Origin: Cannabis sativa | Taxonomy: Eukaryota; Streptophyta; Magnoliopsida; Rosales; Cannabaceae | NCBI RefSeq assembly: GCF_029168945.1 | Contig: NC_083610.1 | Location: 49,059,429 to 49,123,428, forward strand | DNA: 64,000 nt | Direction of reading: 5' to 3' | Part shown: piece after piece, positions 11,542 to 23,492 of the stretch | Numbering within the stretch: position 1 is the first letter of the stretch | Layout of the letters: each line of letters starts with the position of its first letter | Made by a program: the position numbers and the translations under genes | The notes under the pieces: generated by a model | The model's database searches: none | What the model saw: the letters and a program-made list of their open reading frames with translations, nothing else | What the model was told of the DNA's origin: nothing

Positions 11542-13420
11542 TGTAACGCCCGTATTTTAATAATAATAAACTCGAAAATTAACTTTAATAATTTATATAT
11601 TAATAACCATCTGGATCGGGATCCCGAGTATCAAAATTTAGGTTAAAAGTACTTTACTATTACATATATATTATTTTTTTTTTAAAGTTTTGCGGACACG
11701 CATCTTAAAAATACAGACTCCAAAATATTTATAAACCGAAACCCTCCAGGTTGCACTGCCGCAATATGTACAATCATGCCGAGTTCCACCTCACTGTTCC
11801 TCCAGCTTTGCCTTTCCTTTACCTACACAAGGTAGCAAACTGATGAGTCAACAGACTCAGTAAGATATGCAAGAAATATAAAAGTAGTACGCTGCCAGCT
11901 TTATGATCAAGCTGCCCTGAGCTTAACAACGAAGCTCACCAAATGATTAAGAACGTTCTTAAGGGTAGTACGACTACTATACCAAATGCACTAAAGTACC
12001 AACTCTGTACTTGTGTTGGTAGAGCCCTAACTGTACTCCCGAGAATTACTAAGTGTTGTACCACGAACACGACGTACCCAGGGTACTCGTGTTGGTAACA
12101 CCGTAGTTATATTAACATTTAAACAAGCATAAACATTCATATATATATATATATATTCTTACGCTATCTTACCTCGTTCCGTGCTCAAGTGTGCCGGTCA
12201 GCCTGAGTGGAAGTGCAGCTCGACGTTTAACAGGGCCCTAAACCATAATGTTCAAAAACCGATGAGAGACTCGCTAAAACACTTATCGGGGTTTAAAATA
12301 GAAACTAAGCTTAACCCTATCGATAAATAGGATGCCAATACTCTAAATTACTTAAAAACGGGAAAAACTAGGGCTCGGGAAAAAGCCCCAACCGGCAGGC
12401 CGGTTCCCAACCGGAAGTCCGGTTCCTGGGACCAACCGGTCGACCGGTTGCAACAGGGCCCCAGGAACCGGAATTCCGGTTCTGAGCTGGGAACCCAAAA
12501 ATCTTTCCCCTTAATTCAAAACAACCCCAAATCTTCTAAAAACCTCCAGAATACCTGCATACATTATTCCAAACCAAACCCAACCAACAAAACTCAACAA
12601 ATCAAACAAAATCCCAATTCACCATTAAAGCTCCAATTTGAACTCACAACTTTAAATTCAATTCAAACATTAAAATACTCACTTAGCTTAGCTTATAACC
12701 AGGGTAACAACCTCTAATTAACACCAGAAACTAATCTAAACAATTCCCAAATCAAACAGCCACCAATTTCCCAAAATTCACATCAAAACCTAATTTAACT
12801 ACAACAACTTCAAGTAGAAGATAGAGAAAAAGATTACCTTGAACAAAGCTTCAATACCACTAGAATTCCCTTGATTCAACACAAATTCTCACCCCCAATT
12901 ACAGCCCAAAAGAATCGAAAGAGAGAGAAAGAGAAAAAAAAACTATTTTCCTTTGTTTTTCCTTCAAACTTAAGCAACCTCTCATTTGCTTCCTTTTTCT
13001 TCTTTTTTCTTTTTTTTTAATAAAATTGCTTAGTAAAATCCATTCTCAGCCAAAACTTAGCCACTAAAGACAAAGGAAAAGTCTTACTAAAAGACCTCCT
13101 TGCCCCCCAAATAATAATAAATAAATAAACAACTCAAGGGCAAAATGGTCAAATACTAATCCCCGAAAATTCTAACGCCTCTACTATTTAACAATAATAC
13201 CCCGATAATAATCTAAATTATAAAATGCGACTCTCTAGGCCCAACGTCACTTTCCACCGCTTCCGAACACAATCACAGAAATTAGGTAATTAAATATAAA
13301 ATAGCATAAAAACATATATGATATATAAAATATATTTCTAAAATATGCATTCCATAATTATTAATACATAAACCTTAAATAATTAATAATACAAAGTACT
13401 ATTCATAGGCGGTCTTTACA
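11542..13420 (-). repeat. E2 3' LTR
   Basis: It is the 3' LTR in element orientation, next to the polypurine tract. It contains four AACCGG-N4-CCGGTT palindromes (12390-12405, 12409-12424, 12434-12449, 12466-12481), a TGAGTC/GACTCA hairpin (11844-11859), TCGGGATCCCGA (11616-11627) and a candidate intron (11823-12172, minus strand). Confidence 0.95.
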
Positions 13421-13435
13421 ATTATCCCCCCGTTA
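13421..13435 (-). other. E2 polypurine tract
   Basis: On the minus strand it reads TAACGGGGGGATAAT, immediately before the 3' LTR; this is the usual primer site for plus-strand DNA synthesis. E4 has the same tract before its 3' LTR. Confidence 0.85.
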
Positions 13436-13456
13436 AAAGGATTTCGCCCCCGAAAT

Positions 13457-16400
13457 CTACCTGAATAACTCAGGATACTGGGCCCTCATATCAGATTCCA
13501 ATTCCCAAGTGGCTTCTTCCACTTTACTGTTTCTCCAAAGTACCTTGACCAATGATATGGTTTTGGTTCGGAGAACCTTTTCCTTTTTATCCAGAATTTG
13601 CACCGGTTGTTCGTCATATGATAAATCAGATTGCAATTCCAATGCTTCGTAACTCAGAACATGCATTGGATCAGACACATACTTCCTCAGCATGGAAACA
13701 TGAAACACGCTATGCACTGCTGATAAGGAAGGAGGTAGGGCTAACCGATAAGCAACTTGTCCAACCTTCTCCAGAATTTGAAAAGGTCCAATAAACCTAG
13801 GGCTCAATTTACCTTTTTTCCCAAAGCGTCTGATCCCCTTCATCGGGGATACTCGTAGAAAGACATGATCACCAGGTTGGAATGTAACATCCCGTCGCTT
13901 GGGATCTGCATAACTTTTCTGCCTGCTTTGAGAAGCAAGCATTCGAGCCTTGATCCTGTCTATTGCTTCATTTGTCTTCTGAACTAATTCAGGGCCCAAG
14001 TATTTCCGTTCTCCTGTTTCGTCCCAATGAATTGGGGAACGACACTTTCTTCCATAGAGCAGCTCATAGGGAGCCATTCCTATGGTACTTTGATAGCTAT
14101 TATTATAGGAGAATTCAATCAGAGGCAAATACTTACTCCATGACCCTCCAAAATCCATGACACAAGCTCGCAGCAGGTCTTCGAGTATTTGGATGGTTCG
14201 TTCAGATTTCCTATCTGTTTGAGGATGAAAGGCTGTGCTGAATTTCAAATTAGTTCCCATAGCCTTTTGCAAACTTACCCAAAACTTTGAGGTGAATTTA
14301 GGATCCCTATCCGAAACGATTGACTTCGGTACTCCATGAAGACGAACAATTTCTTTCACATACAAATCAGCATACTGATCCACTGAATAGGTTACCTTAA
14401 CAGGTAAGAAATGTGCTGACTTTGTAAAACGATCTACCACAACCCAAACTGAGTCGTACATTCCTGTGGTCCTAGGCAAGCCAACCACAAAGTCCATTGC
14501 AATGTCTTCCCACTTCCATTCTGGAAGTGTTAATGGCTGAAGTAACCCCGCCGGTCGTTGATGCTCAGCTTTGATTTGCTGACAGGTTAGGCATTTAGTG
14601 ACATAGTCCATTACATCCCTCTTCATCCCATACCACCAGAAATAGGGCTTTAAATCTTGATACATTTTGGTGGTTCCTGGATGTAACGAGTAAGGGGTAG
14701 TATGAGCTTCTTCTAAAATTTCCTTTTTAAGCTCACTGAAATCAGGGACACACACCCGTGCTTTAAACAGCAGCATTCCATTGTCAGAAATGGAGAAGTC
14801 TTTAGCTTTGCCTGCTAAGACATCTTCTCGAATCTTAGTCAATTCTGAATCTTCTAACTGAGCCATTCTGACTCTTTCCAACAAATCTGACTGAAGTGTC
14901 AGATTAAATAATTCCTCAGTTACCAACTCAATGTTTGCTTTTGTCATTTCCGAAGCTAGCTGAGAGGAAATCATAACCATGTTAGATATCTGATCAGGTC
15001 CTTTTCTGCTTAAAGCATCAGCCACAACATTTGCCTTTCCAGGATGATACAGGATTTCACAGTCATAGTCTTTTACCAATTCTAACCACCTTCTCTGTCT
15101 CATATTCAAATCCTTCTGAGTGAAGAAATACTTGAGACTCTTGTGGTCAGTATAGATCTCACACCTTTCACCATACAAGTAATGTCGCCAAATTTTCAAG
15201 GCGAACACCACTGCTGCAAGTTCTAGGTCATGAGTTGGGTAACGCTGCTCATAATCTTTCAGTTGCCGAGAAGCATAAGCTATGACTTTATCTGCTTGCA
15301 TTAACACACAGCCTAAACCCTGCCTTGAAGCGTCACAATACACCACAAACTTTTCTTGATTAGATGGCAAGGCTAGAACAGGAGCTGTAATCAATCGTTG
15401 CTTCAACTCTTGAAAACTCTTTTCACACTTATCTGACCATATAAATCGCTGATTTTTCTTAGTTAGCTCGGATAGCGGCATCGCAATTTTGGAAAATCCT
15501 TCCACAAAACGCCGATAATAACCCGCTAAACCGAGAAAACTTCGAATTTCCGTGACTGTTTTAGGTCTAGGCCAATTCTTCACCGCTTCAATCTTTCCTG
15601 GATCAACCATAATTCCATCTTTTCCAACAATATGCCCCAGAAAAGACACTTGTGACAGCCAGAACTCACACTTTTTGAACTTTGCATAGAGTTTATGATC
15701 TCTAAGCCGCTGCAGAACCATTCGAAGATGTTGCTCATGCTCTGCTTCTGACCGAGAGTACACAAGAATATCATCGATAAATACAATTACAAAATTATCG
15801 AGGAAATCCTTGAATACCCTATTCATGAGATCCATAAAAGCTGCCGGTGCATTTGTTAACCCAAAAGACATCACCAGGAATTCATAGTGACCATACCTGG
15901 TCCGGAAAGCTGTCTTCGGGATATCCTCTTCTCGAATTCTCAATTGATGATACCCAGACCTCAAGTCAATCTTTGAGAATACTGTCTTGCCCTGAAGTTG
16001 GTCAAACAAATCGTCAATTCTGGGCAAAGGATATTTATTCTTAATGGTTAACTTATTCAGCTCCCGATAATCAATACACATCCGAAGAGTTCCATCTTTC
16101 TTCTTCACAAATAGCACAGGGGCTCCCCAAGGTGACACACTAGGTCGAGTAAACCCTAGATCCAACATCCCTTGGAGTTGTATCTTTAGTTCTTTTAATT
16201 CAGCCGGTGCCATTCGATAGGGTGCCTTTGAAACAGGTTCTGCTCCAGGAATTAAATCAATGATGAAATCTATCTCCCGCTGAGGTGGTAATCCCAGCAA
16301 TTCCTCTGGAAATACATCCAGGAATTCCTTAACCACTTTAACTTCTTCTGGTCCAAGTAACACAGGTTTACTGGAATCCACTACCACTGCCAGAAAACCA

Positions 16401-18073
16401 ACACATCCATCTCGTAATAAATCTCTAGCTTTCAATGCTGAGATTCTAGGGACACGAGAACCTTGGACTGAACCAACAAAAACAAAAGGTTCCTCATTTT
16501 CCGGTTCAAAAGTCACCATTTTCCGTTTACAATCAATACTAGCAGAGTATTTGGACAAAAAGTCCATACCAAGTATAATATCGAATTCGGCCAATGGTAA
16601 CTCCACGAGATCAGCACTCAATTCTCTATCTTCAATTTTAATTATTACTGACCTAATCCACTTTCTTGAAATAATTAATTCCCCATTAGGCAACAGGGTT
16701 CCAAACCCCGTCTCGAGAATATCACTAGGTCTATCAAACTGATCAAGAAGTCTTGATGATACATAAGACCGAGTAGCACCCGAATCAAATAAAACAGTAT
16801 AAGCAAAACCATTGATTAGAAGCTGACCTGTAACTACTGAAGGACTGGCAGCAGCATCTGCCTGAGTTATAGCAAAAACACGAGCAGGTGCAGACACAGG
16901 TTTGACCTCGGGCTTCGGTTCCTCTTTCTTTAACTGAGGACAGTCTTTCCTGAGATGTCCCACCGAACCACACTGAAAACAGGCTCTCCGGTTACAAGCC
17001 CCGGGATGATGCTTCTTGCAACGCGGGCACTCAGGATAAGAATAAGTCTGACGTCCTCCTCTATTCTGGTTTCCTCGAAACCTTTTTCCTTGCCTTGAAC
17101 TTCCCGAAGATGGAAAAGTTCTTTTCCGCTGTTCAAGGGTAGAACCCCCACTCTCTTTTTCAGGACCCGACATAGGGAGAGTAGTAATCCCACCAACACC
17201 AGAAGACTCTCGGGTTTCTTGTAAAAATTCAACTGCCCCTTCTGCTCGAAGAGCCTTATCAACCATTTCTGCATAAGTCGTTGTATCACTCGTTGTAATA
17301 ACCAGGTCATGTCTGATTTTGGCATTCAGCCCAGCCAAATACTTTTCTTTCTTACTGAAGTCTGTTGGTACAATTCCGGAGGCTAGCTTAGCCAAGCGAT
17401 CAAACTTGGTGGTATACTCGGTCACTGACATACTCTCACCTTGTACCAACTCAATAAATTCCTTCCGCTTTGCACTGCGGACCGCCTCGTTGTAATACTT
17501 GGCATTAAACAATTCTCGGAACTCCTCCCAGGTCATTCTAGTTACATCTCTGGTGAGGGATACCATTTCCCACCAGATCAGAGCATCCTCTTGAAATTGG
17601 AACGTGGCACACGCCACCCTATCATTTCCAGCTACTCCCATAAAATTCAATATTTTCTCAATAACGGTCAACCACTGCTCCGCCTTTAAAACATCAGGGC
17701 CTCCCAGAAATACTGGAGGCGCTTGCTTTCTGAACCTCTCATATAAAGGCTCCATGCGGTTACCAACAACATGTTGCTCAGCTGGCACCGCAGCTGCGAG
17801 AGCTGCAACAGCCGGTTGCAGGGGAGGCTCAACAGGGACATCCCGTTGCCTGAGTCGCCGGATCTCTTCTTCTTGTTGCTCAATTCTAGTTTGCATCTCA
17901 GCAAACCTTTGCTCCCAATCAACAGGGGCCTGAGGTGGATTCTCCTGTCCACCTCTCGGGACTCGACCGCGGCCTCTACCGCGCCCACGGGGGTTTTGGG
18001 GATTTCTACCACCCCGACCACCTCCGGTCTCAACCAATTCACCCTGCCTTCTAACGTTTCGCTGGTCGTCCAT
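13457..18073 (-). CDS. gag-pol: E2 gag-pol polyprotein, 1538 aa, intact
   Basis: This is a single ORF starting at ATG 18073, about 220 bp after the primer-binding site. An RG-rich N-terminus is followed by the Gag core (about 105-285). Then come two Cys/His clusters, C349-C352-H356-C360 and the zinc knuckle C365-C368-H373-C378. The protease has D430-S-G. The RT runs about 615-800 with KID702 and F-I-D767-D768, and RNase H has D914, E951, D976 and D1019. The integrase has H1124-H1131-C1161-C1164 and D1194-D1255-E1291 (35 residues between the last two). A chromodomain-like block occupies about 1486-1535. All catalytic residues are present. One oddity is 'TDRKSER' at the integrase glutamate, where E3 and E4 have 'TDGQSER'. 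The products would form particles, copy the RNA, and integrate the cDNA, probably targeted to heterochromatin. Confidence 0.95.
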   Translation of the reverse strand: MDDQRNVRRQGELVETGGGRGGRNPQNPRGRGRGRGRVPRGGQENPPQAPVDWEQRFAEMQTRIEQQEEEIRRLRQRDVPVEPPLQPAVAALAAAVPAEQHVVGNRMEPLYERFRKQAPPVFLGGPDVLKAEQWLTVIEKILNFMGVAGNDRVACATFQFQEDALIWWEMVSLTRDVTRMTWEEFRELFNAKYYNEAVRSAKRKEFIELVQGESMSVTEYTTKFDRLAKLASGIVPTDFSKKEKYLAGLNAKIRHDLVITTSDTTTYAEMVDKALRAEGAVEFLQETRESSGVGGITTLPMSGPEKESGGSTLEQRKRTFPSSGSSRQGKRFRGNQNRGGRQTYSYPECPRCKKHHPGACNRRACFQCGSVGHLRKDCPQLKKEEPKPEVKPVSAPARVFAITQADAAASPSVVTGQLLINGFAYTVLFDSGATRSYVSSRLLDQFDRPSDILETGFGTLLPNGELIISRKWIRSVIIKIEDRELSADLVELPLAEFDIILGMDFLSKYSASIDCKRKMVTFEPENEEPFVFVGSVQGSRVPRISALKARDLLRDGCVGFLAVVVDSSKPVLLGPEEVKVVKEFLDVFPEELLGLPPQREIDFIIDLIPGAEPVSKAPYRMAPAELKELKIQLQGMLDLGFTRPSVSPWGAPVLFVKKKDGTLRMCIDYRELNKLTIKNKYPLPRIDDLFDQLQGKTVFSKIDLRSGYHQLRIREEDIPKTAFRTRYGHYEFLVMSFGLTNAPAAFMDLMNRVFKDFLDNFVIVFIDDILVYSRSEAEHEQHLRMVLQRLRDHKLYAKFKKCEFWLSQVSFLGHIVGKDGIMVDPGKIEAVKNWPRPKTVTEIRSFLGLAGYYRRFVEGFSKIAMPLSELTKKNQRFIWSDKCEKSFQELKQRLITAPVLALPSNQEKFVVYCDASRQGLGCVLMQADKVIAYASRQLKDYEQRYPTHDLELAAVVFALKIWRHYLYGERCEIYTDHKSLKYFFTQKDLNMRQRRWLELVKDYDCEILYHPGKANVVADALSRKGPDQISNMVMISSQLASEMTKANIELVTEELFNLTLQSDLLERVRMAQLEDSELTKIREDVLAGKAKDFSISDNGMLLFKARVCVPDFSELKKEILEEAHTTPYSLHPGTTKMYQDLKPYFWWYGMKRDVMDYVTKCLTCQQIKAEHQRPAGLLQPLTLPEWKWEDIAMDFVVGLPRTTGMYDSVWVVVDRFTKSAHFLPVKVTYSVDQYADLYVKEIVRLHGVPKSIVSDRDPKFTSKFWVSLQKAMGTNLKFSTAFHPQTDRKSERTIQILEDLLRACVMDFGGSWSKYLPLIEFSYNNSYQSTIGMAPYELLYGRKCRSPIHWDETGERKYLGPELVQKTNEAIDRIKARMLASQSRQKSYADPKRRDVTFQPGDHVFLRVSPMKGIRRFGKKGKLSPRFIGPFQILEKVGQVAYRLALPPSLSAVHSVFHVSMLRKYVSDPMHVLSYEALELQSDLSYDEQPVQILDKKEKVLRTKTISLVKVLWRNSKVEEATWELESDMRAQYPELFR

Positions 18074-18295
18074 TATTTAAGACTTAGCCTGCGAACCCAC
18101 AAGGCACGTAGGTCAGACAGTGGTCGAAATACTTTCAAGATCGCAATTAAGATTAAAGCATCTCAATTACTCATATAACTCAACATATCTTTAAACAAAC
18201 AGTTTGCAAAAAGAAATAAAGCTTACGGAACCGTGAGTTGAACTCGACACTGGCCTTGATTGTACATATCTTGACGGTCTTCAGTGGACAACCCA

Positions 18296-18310
18296 GTGGC
18301 TCTGATACCA
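18296..18310 (-). other. E2 primer-binding site
   Basis: Three bases inside the 5' LTR, on the minus strand, is TGGTATCAGAGCCAC, the complement of the initiator methionine tRNA 3' end used by many plant LTR elements. Confidence 0.9.
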
Positions 18311-18313
18311 AAC

Positions 18314-20191
18314 TGTAACGCCCGTATTTTAATAATAATAAACTCGGAAATTAACTTTAATAATTTATATATTAATAACCATCTGGATCGGGATCCCGAG
18401 TATCAAAATTTAGGTTAAAAGTACTTTACTATTACATATATATTATTTTTTTTTTAAAAGTTTTGCGGACACGCATCTTAAAAATACAGACTCCAAAATA
18501 TTTATAAACCGAAACCCTCCAGGTTGCACTGCCGCAATATGTACAATCATGCCGAGTTCCACCTCACTGTTCCTCCAGCTTTGACTTTCCTTTACCTACA
18601 CAAGGTAGCAAACTGATGAGTCAACAGACTCAGTAAGATATGCAAGAAATATAAAAGTAGTACGCTGCCAGCTTTATGATCAAGCTGCCCTGAGCTTAAC
18701 AACGAAGCTCACCAAATGATTAAGAACGTTCTTAAGGGTAGTACGACTACTATACCAAATGCACTAAAGTACCAACTCTGTACTTGTGTTGGTAGAGCCC
18801 TAACTGTACTCCCGAGAATTACTAAGTGTTGTACCACGAACACGACGTACCCAGGGTACTCGTGTTGGTAACACCGTAGTTATATTAACATTTAAACAAG
18901 CATAAACATTCATATATATATATATATTCTTACGCTATCTTACCTCGTTCCGTGCTCAAGTGTGCCGGTCAGCCTGAGTGGAAGTGCAGCTCGACGTTTA
19001 ACAGGGCCCTAAACCATAATGTTCAAAAACCGATGAGAGACTCGCTAAAACACTTATCGGGGTTTAAAATAGAAACTAAGCTTAACCCTATCGATAAATA
19101 GGATGCCAATACTCTAAATTACTTAAAAACGGGAAAAACTAGGGCTCGGGAAAAAGCCCCAACCGGCAGGCCGGTTCCCAACCGGAAGTCCGGTTCCTGG
19201 GACCAACCGGTCGGCCAGGTTGCAACAGGCCCCAGGAACCGGAATTCCGGTTCTGAGCTGGGAACCCAAAAATCTTTCCCCTTAATTCAAAACAACCCCA
19301 AATCTTCTAAAAACCTCCAGAATACCTGCATACATTATTCCAAACCAAACCCAACCAACAAAACTCAACAAATCAAACAAAATCCCAATTCACCATTAAA
19401 GCTCCAATTTGAACTCACAACTTTAAATTCAATTCAAACATTAAAATACTCACTTAGCTTAGCTTATAACCAGGGTAACAACCTCTAATTAACACCAGAA
19501 ACTAATCTAAACAATTCCCAAATCAAACAGCCACCAATTTCCCAAAATTCACATCAAAACCTAATTTAACTACAACAACTTCAAGTAGAAGATAGAGAAA
19601 AAGATTACCTTGAACAAAGCTTCAATACCACTAGAATTCCCTTGATTCAACACAAATTCTCACCCCCAATTACAGCCCAAAAGAATCGAAAGAGAGAGAA
19701 AGAGAAAAAAAAACTATTTTCCTTTGTTTTTCCTTCAAACTTAAGCAACCTCTCATTTGCTTCCTTTTTCTTCTTTTTTCTTTTTTTTTAATAAAATTGC
19801 TTAGTAAAATCCATTCTCAGCCAAAACTTAGCCACTAAAGACAAAGGAAAAGTCTTACTAAAAGACCTCCTTGCCCCCCAAATAATAATAAATAAATAAA
19901 CAACTCAAGGGCAAAATGGTCAAATACTAATCCCCGAAAATTCTAACGCCTCTACTATTTAACAATAATACCCCGATACTAATCTAAATTATAAAATGCG
20001 ACTCTCTATGCCCAACGTCACTTTCCACCGCTTCCGAACACAATCACAGAAATTAGGTAATTAAATATAAAATAGCATAAAAACATATATGATATATAAA
20101 ATATATTTCTAAAATATGCATTCCATAATTATTAATACATAAACCTTAAATAATTAATAATAAAAAGTACTATTCATAGGCGGTCTTTACA
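18314..20191 (-). repeat. E2 5' LTR
   Basis: It is the 5' LTR in element orientation. It repeats the features of the other copy: AACCGG-N4-CCGGTT at 19161-19176, 19180-19195 and 19237-19252 (a fourth, near 19205, is damaged), the TGAGTC hairpin at 18617-18632, TCGGGATCCCGA at 18388-18399, and a candidate intron at 18596-18943. Confidence 0.95.
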
Positions 20192-20801
20192 TTGTAGCTC
20201 GATTGGTATAGGCGGGAATATAACAGTCAAACTCACCCAAATAACCATCCTGGTCGAGATCCCTTAAGCGTGCCTCGTTAACCTTGGATGGAGGGCTTAC
20301 CCACCTGGCACCCAAAGAAACTTGCCTTCTGTGAGGTACTGCGGCAGTAAGTTCCTCACTGGCATAGTCCACGCCCTCAACCAAGATGTCACCATCCGCA
20401 TCCATTGGCTCCCCAGCCACATTATATCCCCCAAAGTTTGGGGGTGCAACCTCCTCCTCTTCCTCTTCCTCAGAAGGACTGCAAGGACGAACATGGTCTC
20501 GTTCCTCAATCTCCTGGACCTCAGCATCCCCTTCATGATCCTGCTCCTCCTAGATCGATGGATGTTGTTCGGCACTGGGTAAGGTGGCATGCCGGGCTGC
20601 TTGAGGGTCAGATGTGTCGATTCTATGCATTGTCTTTTTTGTACGAGCCATCATCTTATGGCTGGACGAGAGATTTAAGCTAAAATGTCCGTCGCTCGAA
20701 GAGGGTGGACTAGAACGAAGACGAGGATGATTTTCGTGCAAGAGTTGAAGCAGATCCTGGTCGATTTGGTGTTCGCTTCCCCAAAACTCACCTGGGTTCA
20801 T
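20192..20801 (-). pseudogene. Tat antisense gene, proximal part, one in-frame stop
   Basis: On the minus strand an ORF from 20801 includes 'MARTKKTMHRIDTSDPQ' and runs in one frame to the E2 insertion at 20191, except for a single TAG at 20550-20552. The piece after the stop is acidic, with a glutamate run, and ends '...FDCYIPAYTNRA' at the insertion. It is the N-terminal half of the gene whose distal half lies at 9220-11541. A TATA box on the same strand near 21335 suggests it had its own promoter. I do not know its function. Confidence 0.6.
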
Positions 20802-21639
20802 TTACAAAAGACAATACACAAGATGAGTGTTTGGTCGGGATATCGAACATTAAACAGGCAAATATGCCGACCAGGAGTACTCAACAAATTAAAGAATAAA
20901 AATATTCGACGAAAATTAAAAACTCGGAAGTTTAAAATTTTCGTGAGTTAGGGCAAAAAAATTTATGAAGCTTACAATAAGCAAGATGAAAGACAATCAT
21001 TATGCAGTTCAAAAATCAAGCATTATGAACGATGAAGTCGCACGGATCGTTACAAAGGAAAATCGCAGAGTTTCAAAACTGAGGGTTTCCTACATATCTT
21101 CTACAACAAAGTTAAAGTTACATTCAGAAAATAAATGTGCAAAGTAAACGTAAAAGAAATCGAGAACTTACTCAAGGATCAAATGTCTGAATTCAAGTTA
21201 CGCCAAGCTAAACGAGTAGTTTTTGTGAAAACAATTCTGCAAACTTGAAGCTAAAACCTCTCTTTTCGCTCTGAACTTACTTAGTAAAGAAGGTTGGTGA
21301 AAATGAGTTTGTGAACAAATGCTCACTGGTATTTATAGGCAAACAACGAAAAAGGGTAATCATTTCAAAAAACCTCAGACGCCTCGGTTCCCCCCAACAT
21401 TGAATATGGGAAATCAAAAGTAATCAAGTGTAACCGTAAGACATGGTGAGAGAAAATCAGATTTTGATAATATTAATTGCGTCAGAGCATTTTAGCCAAA
21501 AACTGAAGGGATGCCCAGTCAGCCTCACATCGAATCGCGAACAGACGCTCTTGACACGTGTCACCCATTCAAACCCAAAGACAGCTCGGATGAAGTCTAC
21601 ATGCAACTTCGGAAGTCCCGTACAGACTTGGAGGGCAAA
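20802..21639 (-). promoter_or_regulatory. Upstream region of the Tat antisense gene, with TATA box
   Basis: On the minus strand the sequence at 21329-21339 reads CCTATAAATACC, a good TATA box about 530 bp upstream of the antisense ORF. Between them is a leader with no long ORF on that strand; a GAGTAAGT donor-like motif near 21170 could belong to a 5' UTR intron. The far end (21628-21639, plus strand) holds the Tat polypurine tract TTGGAGGGCAAA before the 3' LTR. Confidence 0.5.
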
Positions 21640-22286
21640 TGTTATCCCAATTTCTGCACTTTGACGTGGCATCACTCGATGGTGACACGTGGAATCGACT
21701 TCAGGTATCTGCTCGCAAGGCACGAGCCGAATAGGACACTTCGTGCATTCGCTCAGACGAAGTCCTTTAAACCGAGCAGTGGGCAATTTGCACAGAACGT
21801 TAACACTTAGCGAATTCACCTTTCGCATCATGAGTCATCAAGGAAATCCCTATAACTTTGGGATCAGATTATAGAGATATGGCAAGCTGTCCGAATCCCA
21901 TGATCAGTGTATTCTGTATTTACTATGCAATCTTTCTGCTTATATCAATTGTAACAAGAAGGGAAATACTTCCTCTCCAAGCTCATAGCCCTATAAATAG
22001 TGATGCATATTCACTGGGCAAAGGGTCGAAAACATTTTGGTCAAAAGATTTTGTCTAAAAATTTATATTCAGAGATACTGTTGTAAGTGCTCTAAGAAAA
22101 AGAATCTTTCTCCTTGTTCTTAAGTCAATACAAATAACAAGGATTAGGCTATTACCGAACTGCTCCAGGCTGAACCTCTATAAAATTTCTGTGTCTTTAA
22201 ATTTCTTTACTATATTTCAATTCTGTTTAACTACTTGTCGCTTATAAAATTAGACTCACTTTCGTTGGCTAAAAGTGAAGTCAACA
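21640..22286 (+). repeat. 3' LTR of the Tat element
   Basis: It matches 2024-2671 throughout, with scattered substitutions and a conserved TATA box at 21991-21999. It ends GTCAACA. Confidence 0.9.
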
Positions 22287-22985
22287 TTACTAATATTATA
22301 TTATATTATTATTATATATGTATAAATGAAACCTTTTCAGTTTCGTTTAAGTTTGATTATATATATATATATTAAGTTTTATATATAATATAACAGTAAA
22401 AGAACGAAGGAACGAACGAATGAACCCTCATTCTCCCTCCTTTGACAAAACCTTCTCTCGTATATCTACTTTCTTTGATTTTCAACCCAAAACTTAGCGA
22501 TCTAAGCTCTGGTAGTAGAAGGATAGCAAATCCTTGAAGAGTGAAAGCTTAAGGGCCGAGATTATCGGGGATAGTTTTCCACTTGGGTTGGCCGGCATGT
22601 ATTAACCTGGATTAAAGGTAAGAAATGTATATTGTACTACATAGTATGTTGTATGTAATACAATTAGTATTGCAATGAATTGATTAATATTGAGATATAG
22701 TTAATACCGTTATATAATGAAAATGTTGATTTGATGAGTATTGGTAATGTGATAATATTATGCATTTGATATACGGGCTCACCTGATTAGGTGATGCAAT
22801 TTTCCTGGCGACATACTGGGCGTAAGTACGGACGTGAGTGATATATGTTGAGTACTGAGTGTAGGTACGGGCTCACCTGATTAGGTGATGCGATTTTTCT
22901 GGCGACGTATTGGGCGTAAGTACAGGCGTTAGTGATTACTAAGTTGCAGTGTATATATATAAAATTATATAAGTGCTAATTGATG
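22287..22985 (+). repeat. LTR of element A, second part, with tandem repeat
   Basis: It continues from 2023. A 'gggttggccggcatg' block and AAAG|GTAAGAA (22618) correspond to the mid-LTR blocks of E2, E3 and E4. A 94-bp tandem duplication follows (from about 22772 and 22866). Each unit has the perfect hairpin TCACCTGATTAGGTGA and a 'gggcgtaagtac' tail. No LTR end is found; it is cut near 22985. Confidence 0.55.
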
Positions 22986-23492
22986 GTACGTGTAAGTCCT
23001 AATATTTTTATTTTTTAATTTTTTAATTACATAATGAAAGTAAAATTTTTGTTTTTGCAAAACAAAATGTGTTCAGTAATCACTTTTATTTTTTAATTTT
23101 AAAAACTAAAACAAAAAATTTATTTTCATTTTTATTTTTTGATTTTATTTAAGTCAGGTCTAGGTCCGAGGTCGGATTCAAGTTCGGGACAGAGGCCGGG
23201 GTCTGGGGTTGGATTCGAATTTAGGTCAGAAGCCAGGTTCAGTGTCAGGGCCGTGGGAGGGGAATTCGAATCTGGGTCTGGTCGGAGTCGAAAACATTGA
23301 TTAAGAAAAAAAATCTATTTAAAAAATATTGAAAATGATTTTTTTTTTGTTTTTAAAACTTTGATTCTCAATTAAAAAATTTAAAAGTGAAAACAGTTTT
23401 ACAGAACATGTTTTTGACAAATATTTTCTCTTTTTCAATTTTAAAAATTGAAAACTGATTAAAAAAATGTTACCAAACGCTACCGTAATATA
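22986..23492. mobile_element. Probable non-autonomous TIR element with GC-rich degenerate repeats
   Basis: AT-rich arms (about 23030-23150 and 23310-23440) are imperfect inverted copies sharing 'cacttttaWWttttttaatt', 'aaaaacWaaa' and 'aWWttattttcaWt' blocks. The right end reads inward from 'ggtagcgtttggtaaca', a terminus type common in plant DNA-transposon MITEs. The core (23155-23300) is GC-rich, made of degenerate 'ggtcYggg' units. I could not define a target duplication, so the borders are approximate. Confidence 0.45.

Larger units (their letters stand above)
11542..20191 (-). mobile_element. E2: complete Tekay/Del-type Ty3/gypsy chromovirus
   Basis: Two LTRs of 1879 and 1878 bp enclose, on the minus strand, an initiator-Met-type primer-binding site, one uninterrupted gag-pol ORF and a polypurine tract. 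The flanking TTGTA duplication is perfect. By eye the LTRs differ at only about ten positions plus small length changes in A/T runs, so the insertion is young. It is the only element here with intact coding capacity. The C-terminal chromodomain-like block assigns it to the chromoviruses; LTR length and the single fused ORF fit Tekay/Del. Confidence 0.95.
2024..22286 (+). mobile_element. Tat-lineage Ty3/gypsy element, decayed, interrupted by E2
   Basis: The element has LTRs of 648 and 647 bp at its ends, decayed gag and pol on the plus strand, a coding-like antisense region between pol and the 3' LTR, and an 8.65-kb Tekay insertion at 11542-20191. The flanks TTATT (2019-2023) and TTACT (22287-22291) match 4 of 5. 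By eye the LTRs differ at several percent of sites, more than the other pairs here, which fits its decayed genes. An extra RNase H after the RT-RNase H module and an antisense ORF are known features of the Tat lineage (for example Grande and Retand). Confidence 0.85.

Noticed and set aside
12121..12160. (AT)n run as a functional microsatellite
   Set aside because: It is a short dinucleotide run in the E2 LTR whose length differs between the two LTRs, as expected from slippage.
13552..18178. Plus-strand ORFs of 60-135 codons across E2
   Set aside because: They are antisense shadows of the intact minus-strand gag-pol.
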